DNA of 64,000 nucleotides from Flammeovirga sp. EKP202. GTDB lineage: Bacteria > Bacteroidota > Bacteroidia > Cytophagales > Flammeovirgaceae. Below are positions 1 to 8,616 of this stretch, one piece after another (position 1 is the first letter of the stretch; each line of letters opens with the position of its first letter). The DNA lies in contig NZ_JACVVP010000042.1 of NCBI RefSeq assembly GCF_014534745.1, positions 1 to 64,000 of the forward strand, in the 5' to 3' direction. A program made the position numbers and the translations under genes. The notes beneath the pieces are model-generated. The model did not search any database, had not been told where the DNA came from, and saw only the letters and a program-made list of their open reading frames with translations.

Positions 1-2
1 AG

Positions 3-76
3 TAGCGAGAACGAGAGTTGAACTCGTGACCTCCGGGTTATGAATCCGACGCTCTAACCAACTGAGCTACCTCGCC
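3..76 (-). tRNA. tRNA-Met (CAU), copy 1
   Basis: A 74-nt cloverleaf reads on the minus strand: acceptor GGCGAGG, D arm GCTC/GAGC, anticodon loop TTCATAA (anticodon CAT), T arm ACGAG-TTCAACT-CTCGT, discriminator A, and no encoded CCA, as is common in Bacteroidota. The acceptor closes with G1-U72 and G7-U66 wobbles. The three G-C pairs of initiator tRNAs are absent from the anticodon stem (31-39 is A-C), so elongator Met is favoured. A tRNA-Ile2 with modified C34 cannot be excluded. Confidence 0.93.
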
Positions 77-113
77 AGGTTTTGTAAGCGGACAATACTT
101 ACGGGTTTATTAG

Positions 114-187
114 TAGCGAGAACGAGAGTTGAACTCGTGACCTCCGGGTTATGAATCCGACGCTCTAACCAACTGAGCTACCTCGCC
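114..187 (-). tRNA. tRNA-Met (CAU), copy 2
   Basis: This is an identical tandem copy of the tRNA at 3-76, offset by exactly 111 bases with a 37-base spacer. The identity covers the whole mature tRNA and stops a few bases outside it, which suggests a recent duplication or gene conversion. Both copies are probably cut from one minus-strand transcript, with this copy promoter-proximal. Confidence 0.93.
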
Positions 188-383
188 ATTTCGGAGTGCA
201 AATATGGGGTGTATGCTCCTAAAGTGCAAATCCTATAGAAGTAATTTTCGTAAAAAAATGTAAAGGAGAGAGTAAGTCTTTATTATTGAATGAAATAAAA
301 AGCCTAGTTTTTTAATGTATAATTCAAAATTTAATTTTAAATCCCCATCATAAACCATCATTTCATGAAGGGTAGAACGTTTT

Positions 384-845
384 TTACTTCATTTCTTTTG
401 AAACCATTAAAGGTTTTTTTTGTCGATTTTGATAGATTATATCCAGTGACCATTTCCCTCCTCCATTGATCAAAAGAAAAATACTACCTAATAACATTGC
501 CCAATCCGTTCTACTTGCATGCATCATACTCCAAAAGCCATCGTTGTTTAAAATGATAAATTTGGTAGTGAGAATTGCGGTGATCATAATAATAGTGGTG
601 ACTAAGCTACTAAGACGAGTAAATAATCCAAGAAGAAGTAACACACCACATATAATTTCCGATGTACCAACAAATGAACCTAAAAACTCAGGATATGGAA
701 GTCCAATTTTTTCAAAGCGACCTGCACCTCTTATAGCGGGATATAAAAATTTTTGAATTCCTTCTGAAAGAAAAACAACTCCCAGCATGATGCGGATTAA
801 TATAAATGATGGATTGGAAGTCGTTTGATTGAATTTCGATAACAT
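384..845 (-). CDS. DoxX family membrane protein
   Basis: A 153-residue, four-helix inner-membrane protein of the DoxX family. It carries the typical LRIxLGxxFLxxGxxK-type opening (IRIMLGVVFLSEGIQK), then a GxxExxxGxLLLLGLFTR segment and a last helix ending in a short basic tail. DoxX proteins are quinone- or thiol-linked membrane redox proteins of mostly unknown substrate. The reading frame extends upstream to a TTG at 884, but that codon is part of a TATTTTTG promoter element (882-889 on this strand), so the ATG at 845 is chosen. The gene stands alone, divergent from the TonB receptor gene. Confidence 0.8.
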   Translation of the reverse strand: MLSKFNQTTSNPSFILIRIMLGVVFLSEGIQKFLYPAIRGAGRFEKIGLPYPEFLGSFVGTSEIICGVLLLLGLFTRLSSLVTTIIMITAILTTKFIILNNDGFWSMMHASRTDWAMLLGSIFLLINGGGKWSLDIIYQNRQKKPLMVSKEMK

Positions 846-881
846 TTCGGATGTATTTAAATAATTGATTTTAAGAAATAG

Positions 882-889
882 CAAAAATA
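882..889 (-). promoter_or_regulatory. Bacteroidota -7 promoter element for the doxX-like gene
   Basis: TATTTTTG on the minus strand matches the TAnnTTTG consensus of the Bacteroidota housekeeping sigma factor. It lies about 37 bases upstream of the chosen ATG and overlaps the upstream TTG of the longer frame. No clear -33 TTTG was found at ideal spacing. Confidence 0.5.
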
Positions 890-946
890 CATTAGCAAGT
901 TTAGTAATGAATGGTCTATTTGAAAATTAAATAGAATTTAAAGCGG

Positions 947-954
947 TAGATTTG
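947..954 (+). promoter_or_regulatory. Candidate -7 element for the TonB receptor gene
   Basis: TAGATTTG matches TAnnTTTG, with a TTTG at 919-922 (spacing 24, a little long). It would give a leader of about 30 nt. A second match, TATTTTTG at 980-987, is only 5 bases from the ATG and would make a leaderless mRNA, so it is less likely. Confidence 0.4.
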
Positions 955-992
955 AGTTTTTAAATCTTCTTATTTTTTCTATTTTTGCAAGC

Positions 993-3332
993 ATGTTGCA
1001 AAAATACTTTTTAACCATCTCATTTCTTTTAATTTCTTTAATAATTTCAGCTCAAAATAATAACTACAACGGGGTTGTAATCGATTCAGAATCAAGGACT
1101 CCATTAGAAGGGGTTTCAATTAAAGATGTTGAAAATGAGGAAATACTAGCCTTGACGGATAAAGGCGGTAAATTTAGTTTTACAAGACAAAAGAAAAGCC
1201 TAGTCTTGAATTTCCACTTTTTAGGTTTCGATGAAAAAGAAGTGAAAGTGAGTGTAGGAAAAAAAATAATCATCTCATTAGAACCCTCTCTACAGGAGTT
1301 AGATGAGGTAGATGTACATAGTCACGGTCATGATGAGTTGTCTCTTTCCGGACTTAATACTACAAGTGTAAGTTCATATGATTTAGAGGTACAAAGAGCG
1401 ACAACAATTTCTGAAACCCTTTCAAAAACAGCAGGTGTTTCTTATATCAGTACAGGTGTGGGTATTTCTAAACCTACAGTGAGAGGAATGGCAGGGTCAA
1501 GAGTTGTTGTGAGTGTGGACGGTGTGAAACTTGAAGACCAACAATGGGGTATGGATCATGGTTTGTCTGTTGGGCAATCAACGGTAGATGAAGTAGAAAT
1601 TGCCAAAGGTGCTGCAACCTTAAAATATGGATCAGATGGACTTGGAGGCGTAATTAGAATGAAATCACCTGAACCTCTTGGTGAAGATAAAGTTGAAGGA
1701 AGTGCTATTTTAAATTACAAAAGTAATAATGATTATTTCGGTGGAGAGTTTAAAGTCAATGCACAAAAGAATAAAGTTTTTTATCAACTTTCTGGAGGAT
1801 ATGAAGACTTTGGCAATTACCAAGTTCCAGCAACACGATTCGATTATTTAGGAGGAATCTACCAAATAACGAATGGTTTCTTAGCAAATACAGGAGGTAA
1901 TATTGGCTCTATTAAAGGAACAGTTGGTTTCAGTGGTAAAAAATGGGTGACAAGCGTATCTTATAGTATGTTTGATCAAATGGTGGGCCTATTCCCAGGT
2001 GCAACAGGTATACCAACGCAATCATGGATTGATAGCTTTGGAAATGCAAGGAACCCTGAAATTCCAAGACAAGAAATCATCCATCAGATGGTTACTATAA
2101 ATTCTCATGTGGATACATGGGGAGGTGTACTTTGGATGGATTTAGGTTATCAAAACAATGATAGGAGAGAGCTTTCAGACCCGACTCGTCACGGAAGACC
2201 TTTAGGTGACGATGGTTTTACAGCGAATGGATTAGATCTTCAAACCGTTTCAACGAACATTCATTTTGACAAAGAAAATAAGAAGAAAAAATGGGAGGTA
2301 GGTGTCGCTTATGAACTTCAAGAAAATACAAGAAGTGGCTATGACTTTCTAATACCAGATTACCTTCAAAATACGTTTGGTGCTTACGGTATCGTAGGTT
2401 ATAAATTAGGATCAAATTTAGATTTAATTGGTGGTGTAAGATTTGATTATATTTCTTTTGCATCAGAACAATTTACAGATACATTCTTCAAGGATCCTCC
2501 CGGTAGTGATAATCCTTGGGTAAGAGCAGAAGCTATCAACAAAGACTATTTTAACTTTGCAGGGTCTTTTGGTTTACAATGGACGATGTTTAAGGTAATC
2601 AATGCCAATACCAATGTAGCCAAGACGTTTAGAGCACCAACGGCAAACGAGTTAGCGGCAAATGGTGTGCATCACGGTACTTTCAGGCATGAACAAGGAG
2701 ATCCGAATCTAAACCCTGAAGAAGGGTATCAGTGGGATATTAACCTTTCTTATTCTTCTAAAAAGTTAAATGTTTCTTTTAGCCCTTATTTTAACTATTA
2801 TACAAATTATATCTACTTAGCCGCTAGTGGAGATGCGTCAACACTTCCAGATGCAGGGCAAATTTATCGTTATACTGAAAGTGCAGGTTATTTCTTTGGT
2901 CATGAGTTTATGTTGGATTGGGAAATTTCTCCATCATTTAAATTTTCAAATGCAACCGAATATGTATATGCTGTAAATACTGATTTAAATAGATCCTTTC
3001 CATTCATACCGCCATTAGCGACCTTAAATGAAATTACTTATACTGCGAATATCAATCATAGCTTCTTCTCAAAACCTTTTGTAGCTTTCAATGCTGAATT
3101 AGTTCAAGCCCAAAATAGGGTAGACAGAAACGAGAAAAGAACGGAAGGATATGCTGCATTTGGTTTCAAAATGGGGACAGGTTTTTCAATCAATAATGTT
3201 TATGGTAATTTATTATTTAAAATAGATAATTTGACCGACAATGTTTATATGAGGCATCTTTCTCGATACAGAATTTTGAACATACCAGAACCTGGTAGGA
3301 ACTTCTCTGTAAGTCTTAGTGCTTGGTTTTAA
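993..3332 (+). CDS. TonB-dependent outer-membrane receptor with CarboxypepD_reg domain and His cluster
   Basis: A 779-residue TonB-dependent transporter. A signal peptide (about 1-20, ending ISAQ) is followed by a CarboxypepD_reg-like beta-sandwich (about 24-98), a plug (about 120-226, with the EVEIAKGAATLKYGSDGLGG segment) and a 22-strand barrel ending in an aromatic C-terminus (SLSAWF). A short His/Asp cluster, HSHGHDE at 109-115, sits exactly between the CarboxypepD domain and the plug. Such clusters occur in receptors for metals or metal chelates, so zinc, copper or cobalt uptake is a reasonable inference but unproven. No SusD partner is adjacent, which argues against glycan uptake. A strong terminator follows at 3396. 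Confidence 0.88.
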   Translation: MLQKYFLTISFLLISLIISAQNNNYNGVVIDSESRTPLEGVSIKDVENEEILALTDKGGKFSFTRQKKSLVLNFHFLGFDEKEVKVSVGKKIIISLEPSLQELDEVDVHSHGHDELSLSGLNTTSVSSYDLEVQRATTISETLSKTAGVSYISTGVGISKPTVRGMAGSRVVVSVDGVKLEDQQWGMDHGLSVGQSTVDEVEIAKGAATLKYGSDGLGGVIRMKSPEPLGEDKVEGSAILNYKSNNDYFGGEFKVNAQKNKVFYQLSGGYEDFGNYQVPATRFDYLGGIYQITNGFLANTGGNIGSIKGTVGFSGKKWVTSVSYSMFDQMVGLFPGATGIPTQSWIDSFGNARNPEIPRQEIIHQMVTINSHVDTWGGVLWMDLGYQNNDRRELSDPTRHGRPLGDDGFTANGLDLQTVSTNIHFDKENKKKKWEVGVAYELQENTRSGYDFLIPDYLQNTFGAYGIVGYKLGSNLDLIGGVRFDYISFASEQFTDTFFKDPPGSDNPWVRAEAINKDYFNFAGSFGLQWTMFKVINANTNVAKTFRAPTANELAANGVHHGTFRHEQGDPNLNPEEGYQWDINLSYSSKKLNVSFSPYFNYYTNYIYLAASGDASTLPDAGQIYRYTESAGYFFGHEFMLDWEISPSFKFSNATEYVYAVNTDLNRSFPFIPPLATLNEITYTANINHSFFSKPFVAFNAELVQAQNRVDRNEKRTEGYAAFGFKMGTGFSINNVYGNLLFKIDNLTDNVYMRHLSRYRILNIPEPGRNFSVSLSAWF

Positions 3333-3395
3333 TCATGAATTATTTTGACTATATTGTATGAGTCAAATTATCAAAGTATTTCAGAAATAATCTTG

Positions 3396-3425
3396 ACCCA
3401 AAGTTGAAGCTTTGGGTTTTGTTTT
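3396..3425 (+). terminator. Rho-independent terminator after the TonB receptor gene
   Basis: Stem ACCCAAAG / CTTTGGGT with a 6-base loop is followed by TTTTGTTTT. The long frame of the next gene starts at a TTG inside this hairpin, which rules out that start. Confidence 0.85.
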
Positions 3426-3465
3426 GTCTAAAAAATACATTCTTGGAATCAAACTATACTTACCT

Positions 3466-4668
3466 ATGAAAAAAATTACGCTAACATTTCTATTTTCTTT
3501 ACTGACCTCTTTTCTCTTCGCTCAAGATCAAGGAATTGAATTTTTTGAAGGTTCATGGAAAGACGCAAAAATTGAAGCAAAAAAGACAAATAAATATATT
3601 TTTGTTGATGCCTATACGACCTGGTGTGGCCCTTGTAAATACCTTAAAAAGAATGTTTTTACAGATAAGAATGTTGGGGAGTTTTACAATGCTCAATACA
3701 TTTCTGTAGCTATTGATATGGAAAAGGGAGAAGGAATTGAATTTGCAAAAAAGGTTGAAGTAAAGGCATTTCCAACCTTGTTGTATTTTAATCCTGAAGG
3801 TGAATTAGTACACAAGATGGTGGGAGCAGCTGAGCCAAAAGACTTTATTCGGTATGGAGCGGATGCTTTAGATCCTTCGAAACAGTTTTATACTTTAGAG
3901 CGAAAGGTTAAATCTACCCCTAATCCATCCAAAGAAGAGTTAAGAAGTTATTTACAATTAGCTTATGCTGCAGCCTCATCAGAAAAAACGTTACTGGATA
4001 AGTGGTTAGCAATGTTAAAGGAGGAAGATTTTAATGATAAAGAGAATTTAAAATTAATTGCTCATGCCACTTCAGTTGCAGAAGTTTCTGATGAAGTAGT
4101 GAAAGTTTTTCGGAAAAATGAAGAGAAGATCATGTCTCAGTTTGATAATTTCACTGCAAAGGATATGTATCAAGAAATAGCAAGTAATACGCTTTATGAT
4201 ATTCAAGAAACTGCGTCATTATCCGAATGGAATTCAGAGAAAAATCGATTGGTTAAAGCCTTAGGTAATGAAAATGTAGAAGAGGTTTTTCCCTCATTAG
4301 ATGCAGTGTTTTATATCTCTAAAAAAGATTGGCAAAATGCTAGTTTAAGTATTGATAAAGTGATCATGATTTATGAACAAGCAAATGATCCTTATTTGTC
4401 TCAGCGATTAAATACCTATGCATGGGAATTTTTTAAATCGAAAGTTGGGGAGAAATATTTGAAAAAAGCACTGACTTGGGCCAATCGATCTGTAGAATTA
4501 AAGGAAGGGTATGCTAATTTGGATACTCAAGCACACTTATTTTATAAGTTGAAAAAGTATGATCAAGCAAAATTCTCAGCTGAAAAATCTATTGAATATG
4601 CAAAAGGGAATGGACAAAATTACACCTCAACCCAACAATTATTAGATAGGATTAATGCGATGTTGTAG
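3466..4668 (+). CDS. Secreted thioredoxin-fold protein with C-terminal helical repeats (paralog 1)
   Basis: A 400-residue periplasmic or surface protein. The signal peptide (1-20) ends LFAQ. A thioredoxin domain spans about 25-140, with the redox motif WCGPC (Cys54, Cys57) and the cis-proline in AFPTLL. A helical C-terminal part follows, with a TPR-like ending (WANRSVEL.. and YDQAKFSAEKSIEYAK). It probably reduces or shuffles disulfides of exported proteins. The ATG at 3466 opens the signal peptide; the upstream TTG at 3412 lies in a terminator. The gene at 5027 has the same architecture and many identical blocks (VDAYTTWCGPCK, TQ..LLDKI-like end), so the two are tandem paralogs. Between them lie a terminator and about 280 bases, so they are likely transcribed separately. 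Confidence 0.85.
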   Translation: MKKITLTFLFSLLTSFLFAQDQGIEFFEGSWKDAKIEAKKTNKYIFVDAYTTWCGPCKYLKKNVFTDKNVGEFYNAQYISVAIDMEKGEGIEFAKKVEVKAFPTLLYFNPEGELVHKMVGAAEPKDFIRYGADALDPSKQFYTLERKVKSTPNPSKEELRSYLQLAYAAASSEKTLLDKWLAMLKEEDFNDKENLKLIAHATSVAEVSDEVVKVFRKNEEKIMSQFDNFTAKDMYQEIASNTLYDIQETASLSEWNSEKNRLVKALGNENVEEVFPSLDAVFYISKKDWQNASLSIDKVIMIYEQANDPYLSQRLNTYAWEFFKSKVGEKYLKKALTWANRSVELKEGYANLDTQAHLFYKLKKYDQAKFSAEKSIEYAKGNGQNYTSTQQLLDRINAML

Positions 4669-5026
4669 GTGTTACTATAATAAAAACTCATGATGAATTT
4701 ACAAAGCTCATTGGTACTGAAGATATCAGTATCAATGAGTTTTTTTGTATGATATTTTTGAGAGGGAAAGTCTGAAAAGAAATATGAATAAGGTCTTATT
4801 GAATTTAATAATGGGTTTTGTAATTAAAGTATAGAGTTAGAGTAGCAAATTTATATTTTTTGTGGGTGTTAATGTTTTATTGCAGAATAAAATTTGGTTT
4901 TTATGAAACAGGGCTCCACTTTTTATTTTATTTTTACGGCAATTAAAGCAGCAATGGAAAGCTGACTACTATTCATTAGTATGCCTATTTTAACAAACTA
5001 TTTTACGTTCTCTAAAAAAGTAAGAA
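4669..5026. other. Intergenic region between the thioredoxin paralogs
   Basis: Apart from the terminator at 4707-4746, I see no gene in this AT-rich stretch. A 20-codon ORF at 4902 has no supporting signal. The promoter of the second paralog must lie here, but no exact TAnnTTTG box was found. Confidence 0.5.
4707..4746 (+). terminator. Rho-independent terminator after thioredoxin paralog 1
   Basis: Stem CTCATTGGTACTGA / TCAGTATCAATGAG with a 5-base loop, followed by TTTTTTT. Confidence 0.9.
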
Positions 5027-6220
5027 ATGAAAAAAACTATTCTAACACTAATTATTAGTGTTATTGCTCTCACAACAAATGCACAAGGGATTAACTTTTT
5101 TGAAGGCAGCTGGGAGCAAGCTAAAGCGGAAGCTAAAAGAACCAATAAACTAATTTTTGTAGATGCTTATACTACATGGTGTGGTCCGTGCAAGATGTTG
5201 AAAAGAGATGTTTTTCCTAAAAAAGAAGTGGGAGATCTATACAATGAAAATTTTATCTCAGTGGCACTGGACATGGAAAGCTCTAGAGGGATGGACTTTA
5301 AAAACGAATTTACAATTACCTCTTACCCAACATTAATGTATTTTTTGCCTGATGGTAAGTTAGTTTACAGAAAATCAGGAGCTCCTAATCTCAAAAGATT
5401 TATTGATCAGAGTAAAAAAGTGGTGAATTTATCAGAGGAAATTATTACGCTGAAAAGTGAGTTGAAAAAGACAAATTACTCAAAGGAACTTCTGACAAAA
5501 TATGTATCTCTAGTTTACAAAGGAAATTCTTCAGATGAGGAAATGCTTAACCTATGGTTTTCGAAATTGGACGAGTCGGACTTTAAAGAAAAGAATGTTT
5601 TAGGGGCTATCGGACATGTGGCATCTCAACAAAGTATTACTTCAAAATATGTGTTGATGTTTTCTAACCTAGAAGACTATTACTTACAATCTCATAGCGT
5701 TAATGAGGTTGATAAAATATACAATTCAATTGTCTCGAATACCTTGTATCCATTATTTAGAAGAGGATCAACGAGTGATTGGGAGGCACAAAAGAGTGTC
5801 ATAGAAAAAATGTTAGGCAAAGATAAGGCAGAGTATTATTATTTGTCACTTGATGTTCAGTATTACCTTAGCAGGGAAAATTGGAAAACGGCGTCCTACA
5901 GTGCCGACAAATTTATTGCTCTTTGTGAAGTTAAAAACAAAAGAAAAGTATTTATTGAATTAAATAAATTTGCTTGGAGTTTTTACAGGGCAGATGTCAG
6001 TAAAAAGTATCTAAATAAAGCATTACTTTGGGCTAATAGGTCGGTAGAACTTCAAGAGCAAGCTTTTAATTTAGACACTCAAGCGAACATACTCTATAAG
6101 CTAAAAATGTACGAAGAGGCCAAGGTTGCGGCAGAAAAGTCTATTGAGTTAGCTAAAAGTAGAGGAAGGAATCCTACTGGCACTCAAAAGCTTTTAGATA
6201 AAATTACTAAATCAATTTAG
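5027..6220 (+). CDS. Secreted thioredoxin-fold protein with C-terminal helical repeats (paralog 2)
   Basis: A 397-residue secreted protein. The signal peptide (1-20) ends TNAQ, and the thioredoxin domain carries WCGPC (Cys52, Cys55) and the cis-proline in SYPTLM. The rest is helical, with a closing TPR-like pair (ALLWANRSVELQEQ.. and MYEEAKVAAEKSIELAKSRG). It is collinear with the gene at 3466 from the first residue of the mature protein (GINFFEGSWEQAK versus GIEFFEGSWKDAK), showing tandem duplication followed by divergence mainly in the middle helical part. A disulfide-handling role in the periplasm is inferred from the CGPC site. The specific client is unknown. Confidence 0.85.
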   Translation: MKKTILTLIISVIALTTNAQGINFFEGSWEQAKAEAKRTNKLIFVDAYTTWCGPCKMLKRDVFPKKEVGDLYNENFISVALDMESSRGMDFKNEFTITSYPTLMYFLPDGKLVYRKSGAPNLKRFIDQSKKVVNLSEEIITLKSELKKTNYSKELLTKYVSLVYKGNSSDEEMLNLWFSKLDESDFKEKNVLGAIGHVASQQSITSKYVLMFSNLEDYYLQSHSVNEVDKIYNSIVSNTLYPLFRRGSTSDWEAQKSVIEKMLGKDKAEYYYLSLDVQYYLSRENWKTASYSADKFIALCEVKNKRKVFIELNKFAWSFYRADVSKKYLNKALLWANRSVELQEQAFNLDTQANILYKLKMYEEAKVAAEKSIELAKSRGRNPTGTQKLLDKITKSI

Positions 6221-6244
6221 ATTTAATAGAGCGCCTTAGTACTT

Positions 6245-6289
6245 AAAAAAATAGCCTTGCAGTATTCATAACTACAAGGCTATTTTTTT
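6245..6289. terminator. Bidirectional terminator between convergent genes
   Basis: Stem AATAGCCTTG / CAAGGCTATT is flanked by an A-run on the left and a T-run on the right. It can serve both the thioredoxin paralog (plus) and the guaB-like gene (minus). Confidence 0.88.
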
Positions 6290-6305
6290 AATCTATATTG
6301 ATCAA

Positions 6306-7340
6306 TTAGTTACGAACACCATGCGCTTTTGACTCATAAAGTCCTGAAGTGGTCATTTCAACAAACTCCACTTCACCTTTCATTTGATCAATAGCAGTAG
6401 CACCCTGATAAGTCATGCCAGACGCTAAACCACCTAAATATTTTTTGATGATAGGCTCTACTGGTCCTTTATAAGGAACTAGCGTTTTTTCACCTTCAAC
6501 AGAAATTACTTCTCTTGATTTTTTATTATCTTTTTTCAACTTACTGATCGCAGCATCAAAAGAAGCCATACCTCTGTAAGTTTTGAATTTTCCTTCAGTT
6601 GTTGTAATCAATTCACCAGGAGCTTCATCAGTACCTGAAACTATCGAACCAACCATTACGTTATCAGCACCAACACCAATTGCTTTTACTACATCGCCAG
6701 GTTGTTTGATACCACCGTCAGCACAAATCGGAATACGGTTACCTACCGCTTGGTACACATCGTCAATTGCAGTTAATTGAGGTACACCAGAACCTGTCAT
6801 GATGCGAGTTGTACACATTGAACCAGGACCGATACCGACTTTTAAAGCATCAGCACCCCATTCTAAGAAATCTACCGCAGCATCTCTAGTGGCAATATTA
6901 CCGACCATTACGTCAATTTGAGGGTAGTTTTTCTTAATGAAAAGCAATGTTTCCTTTGTCATTTCAGAGTGACCATGTGCAATGTCAAGAACGATAATGT
7001 CAACTTTTGCTTCAGCAAGAGCAGCTAATCTCTCCTCATAATCTTTAATTCCTAAAGCGGCAGCACAAAGTAAATTTTCACCTTTCACTTTTCTTACTTC
7101 GTCAGCTTGTTCCTCAATCGTTAAGAAGCGGTGAAGTACACCTAAACCACCTAATCTACCGACTGCAATGCACATTTCGCTTTCACATACTGTGTCCATA
7201 TTTGCAATTAAAACAGGTATGTCAATAGTATGATTTTTAGTGACTTTAGTCTTAAAGCTAACATCTCTTCTAGATTTGATTTTATTGTATTTTGGTACGA
7301 TTAATACGTCATCAAAACTATATGCTTTTCTGATTTTCAT
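6306..7340 (-). CDS. IMP dehydrogenase/GMP reductase family enzyme lacking CBS domains
   Basis: A 344-residue TIM-barrel purine nucleotide oxidoreductase. The catalytic loop is GPGSMCTTR with nucleophile Cys176. NAD-side motifs include ANMDTV and VLDIAHGH, and the phosphate-binding segment is [14 protein letters not shown]. The tandem CBS domains of ordinary bacterial GuaB (about 490 residues) are missing. The C-terminal end ([17 protein letters not shown]) resembles IMP dehydrogenase, whereas the flap region (about 270-295) lacks the Arg-Tyr (RYFQ-like) dyad needed for IMPDH hydrolysis and looks more like GMP reductase. GMP reductase activity is therefore plausible, but the assignment is open. 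The ATG at 7340 is chosen because a TATATTTG promoter box sits at 7381-7388, too close to the upstream start at 7379. Confidence 0.82.
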   Translation of the reverse strand: MKIRKAYSFDDVLIVPKYNKIKSRRDVSFKTKVTKNHTIDIPVLIANMDTVCESEMCIAVGRLGGLGVLHRFLTIEEQADEVRKVKGENLLCAAALGIKDYEERLAALAEAKVDIIVLDIAHGHSEMTKETLLFIKKNYPQIDVMVGNIATRDAAVDFLEWGADALKVGIGPGSMCTTRIMTGSGVPQLTAIDDVYQAVGNRIPICADGGIKQPGDVVKAIGVGADNVMVGSIVSGTDEAPGELITTTEGKFKTYRGMASFDAAISKLKKDNKKSREVISVEGEKTLVPYKGPVEPIIKKYLGGLASGMTYQGATAIDQMKGEVEFVEMTTSGLYESKAHGVRN

Positions 7341-7380
7341 AATGGAAGATTCTACTCTGGTTTTACATTCACAAAACATA

Positions 7381-7388
7381 CAAATATA
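7381..7388 (-). promoter_or_regulatory. -7 promoter element of the guaB-like gene
   Basis: TATATTTG on the minus strand fits TAnnTTTG and lies about 40 bases upstream of the chosen ATG at 7340. No good -33 box was seen. Confidence 0.5.
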
Positions 7389-7496
7389 CGGAATCGATTT
7401 ATTTTATGACGAAACTCGAATCGCTTTTTTTGTGAAGAAAACATAATGTTATGAAGGGAGTTATAGAGAATAATTTCAATTTGAATGAATGCTTAC

Positions 7497-7504
7497 TAAC
7501 TTTG
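7497..7504 (+). promoter_or_regulatory. -7 promoter element of the CobW-type GTPase gene
   Basis: TAACTTTG fits TAnnTTTG and predicts transcription start near 7510, which leaves the ATG at 7534 as the first usable start. Confidence 0.55.
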
Positions 7505-7533
7505 CATTCTCAAAATTTTCTGGAAAAAATACT

Positions 7534-8481
7534 ATGATAAAAGTTACATTAATAACAGGCTTCTTAGGAGCAGGGAAAACAACATTTTTAAATAATCTAA
7601 TTCAAAAATATCCTGATACAAAATTTGCCATTATCGAGAATGAATTTGGTGAAGTAGGGATCGATGGTTGTTTAGTGGTGGATACTGAACAAGATGTTTT
7701 TGAATTGTCGAATGGATGTATTTGCTGTAGTTTAAATGGTGAACTAAGAGAGGTCCTGAGAAATTTACTTAAGTCAGGTAAAGAAATAGACCATCTGTTG
7801 GTAGAAACAACGGGCATAGCAGAACCTTCATCAATCGCAGCAGCCTTTGTAGGAGATCCTGCGATTTCAAATTTATTTGAGTTAAATGCCTGTATTTGTA
7901 TCGCTGATACTCTAAACTTCGAACAGTCATTAAAAGATCATGAAGTAGCTTCAAAACAAATTGCTTTCAGTGATTACATTGTTTTATCGAAATGCGACCT
8001 TTCAACAGAGGAACAAGTAAAGAAAATGGCTTTCTACCTGAAACTCATGAATCCTTTAGCTTTGGTTGAGAAAAATTACAATGGAGAAGTTATTGAAAAA
8101 GATATTCTAAATCTTAATTCTTTTAATGTAGACAAGGTAGAAGAAAGAGCTAGTTTTATTGGCGGTGCTCATGAACATGCCCATGGAGAGGTGGTTTCTC
8201 ATGCGTTTACTTTTGAAGGAGAAGTTGATCCTGTAAAATTGGAAATGTGGGTATCAATATTATTTCAATTACAGTTTGAGGTGATTTTCAGATTTAAGGG
8301 TATTTTTAATATCAAAGGAGAGGAAAATAGGGTAGTTATCCAAGGAGTTCGAAATGAATCAAAAGTTAATATAGGTTCTCCTTGGAAAGAAGGAGAGAAG
8401 CGTGAGAATAAGATGGTGATTATTGGTAAAGGTATCAAAAGAGCACCGATTGAGAAGAAAATCAAGTCTTTACTACGCTAA
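7534..8481 (+). CDS. CobW/COG0523 family metal-chaperone GTPase
   Basis: A 315-residue G3E GTPase. It has a Walker A GFLGAGKT (9-16), the family's metal-binding motif GCICC (Cys62, 64, 65), an ETTGIAEP switch segment (91-98), a guanine-recognition SKCD (152-155), a His-rich linker (His213, 215, 217: GAHEHAHG), and a C-terminal CobW_C domain (about 222-315). Members deliver zinc, cobalt or other metals to client enzymes, often under metal limitation. The exact metal cannot be read from the sequence. The ATG at 7534 is used because the upstream in-frame ATG at 7489 precedes the promoter box. Neighbours do not reveal a client; several kilobases upstream lies a TonB receptor with a His cluster. 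Confidence 0.85.
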   Translation: MIKVTLITGFLGAGKTTFLNNLIQKYPDTKFAIIENEFGEVGIDGCLVVDTEQDVFELSNGCICCSLNGELREVLRNLLKSGKEIDHLLVETTGIAEPSSIAAAFVGDPAISNLFELNACICIADTLNFEQSLKDHEVASKQIAFSDYIVLSKCDLSTEEQVKKMAFYLKLMNPLALVEKNYNGEVIEKDILNLNSFNVDKVEERASFIGGAHEHAHGEVVSHAFTFEGEVDPVKLEMWVSILFQLQFEVIFRFKGIFNIKGEENRVVIQGVRNESKVNIGSPWKEGEKRENKMVIIGKGIKRAPIEKKIKSLLR

Positions 8482-8525
8482 ATCTGTAAATTCTTGTTAA
8501 GCATACAATACCTTTTGAAAAAATA

Positions 8526-8556
8526 TTGGCATTGAAATAATTAATTATTACTTTTG
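8526..8556 (+). promoter_or_regulatory. Promoter of the rpsF-rpsR-rplI operon
   Basis: A -33 TTG (8526-8528), a 20-base spacer and a -7 TACTTTTG (8549-8556) closely fit the Bacteroidota sigma-A promoter pattern. The leader to the rpsF start is about 55 bases and contains a short CCCGAAttatgTTCGGG-type hairpin near 8561-8577, possibly a ribosomal-protein regulatory site. Confidence 0.7.
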
Positions 8557-8616
8557 CACACCCGAATTATGTTCGGGGATTGAAATTTTTGATTATTTCA
8601 AAATTTATTTTTAAAA

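Noticed and set aside
1-187. Tandem tRNA genes as attachment sites of an integrated element
   Set aside because: No integrase gene or partial tRNA repeat is found nearby, and the repeat covers the whole tRNA, as in gene duplication.
466-756. 96-residue plus-strand ORF
   Set aside because: It lies antisense within the recognisable DoxX gene, and its residues match no family.
980-987. TATTTTTG box implying a leaderless mRNA for the TonB receptor gene
   Set aside because: A better placed TAGATTTG at 947-954 gives a normal leader; AT-rich DNA yields such boxes by chance.
3412-3465. Upstream TTG start for the thioredoxin-like gene
   Set aside because: The codon lies in the right arm of a clear Rho-independent terminator, and the signal peptide begins at the ATG at 3466.
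4902-4964. 20-codon ORF between the thioredoxin paralogs
   Set aside because: There is no promoter box or terminator around it and no composition signal; probably chance.
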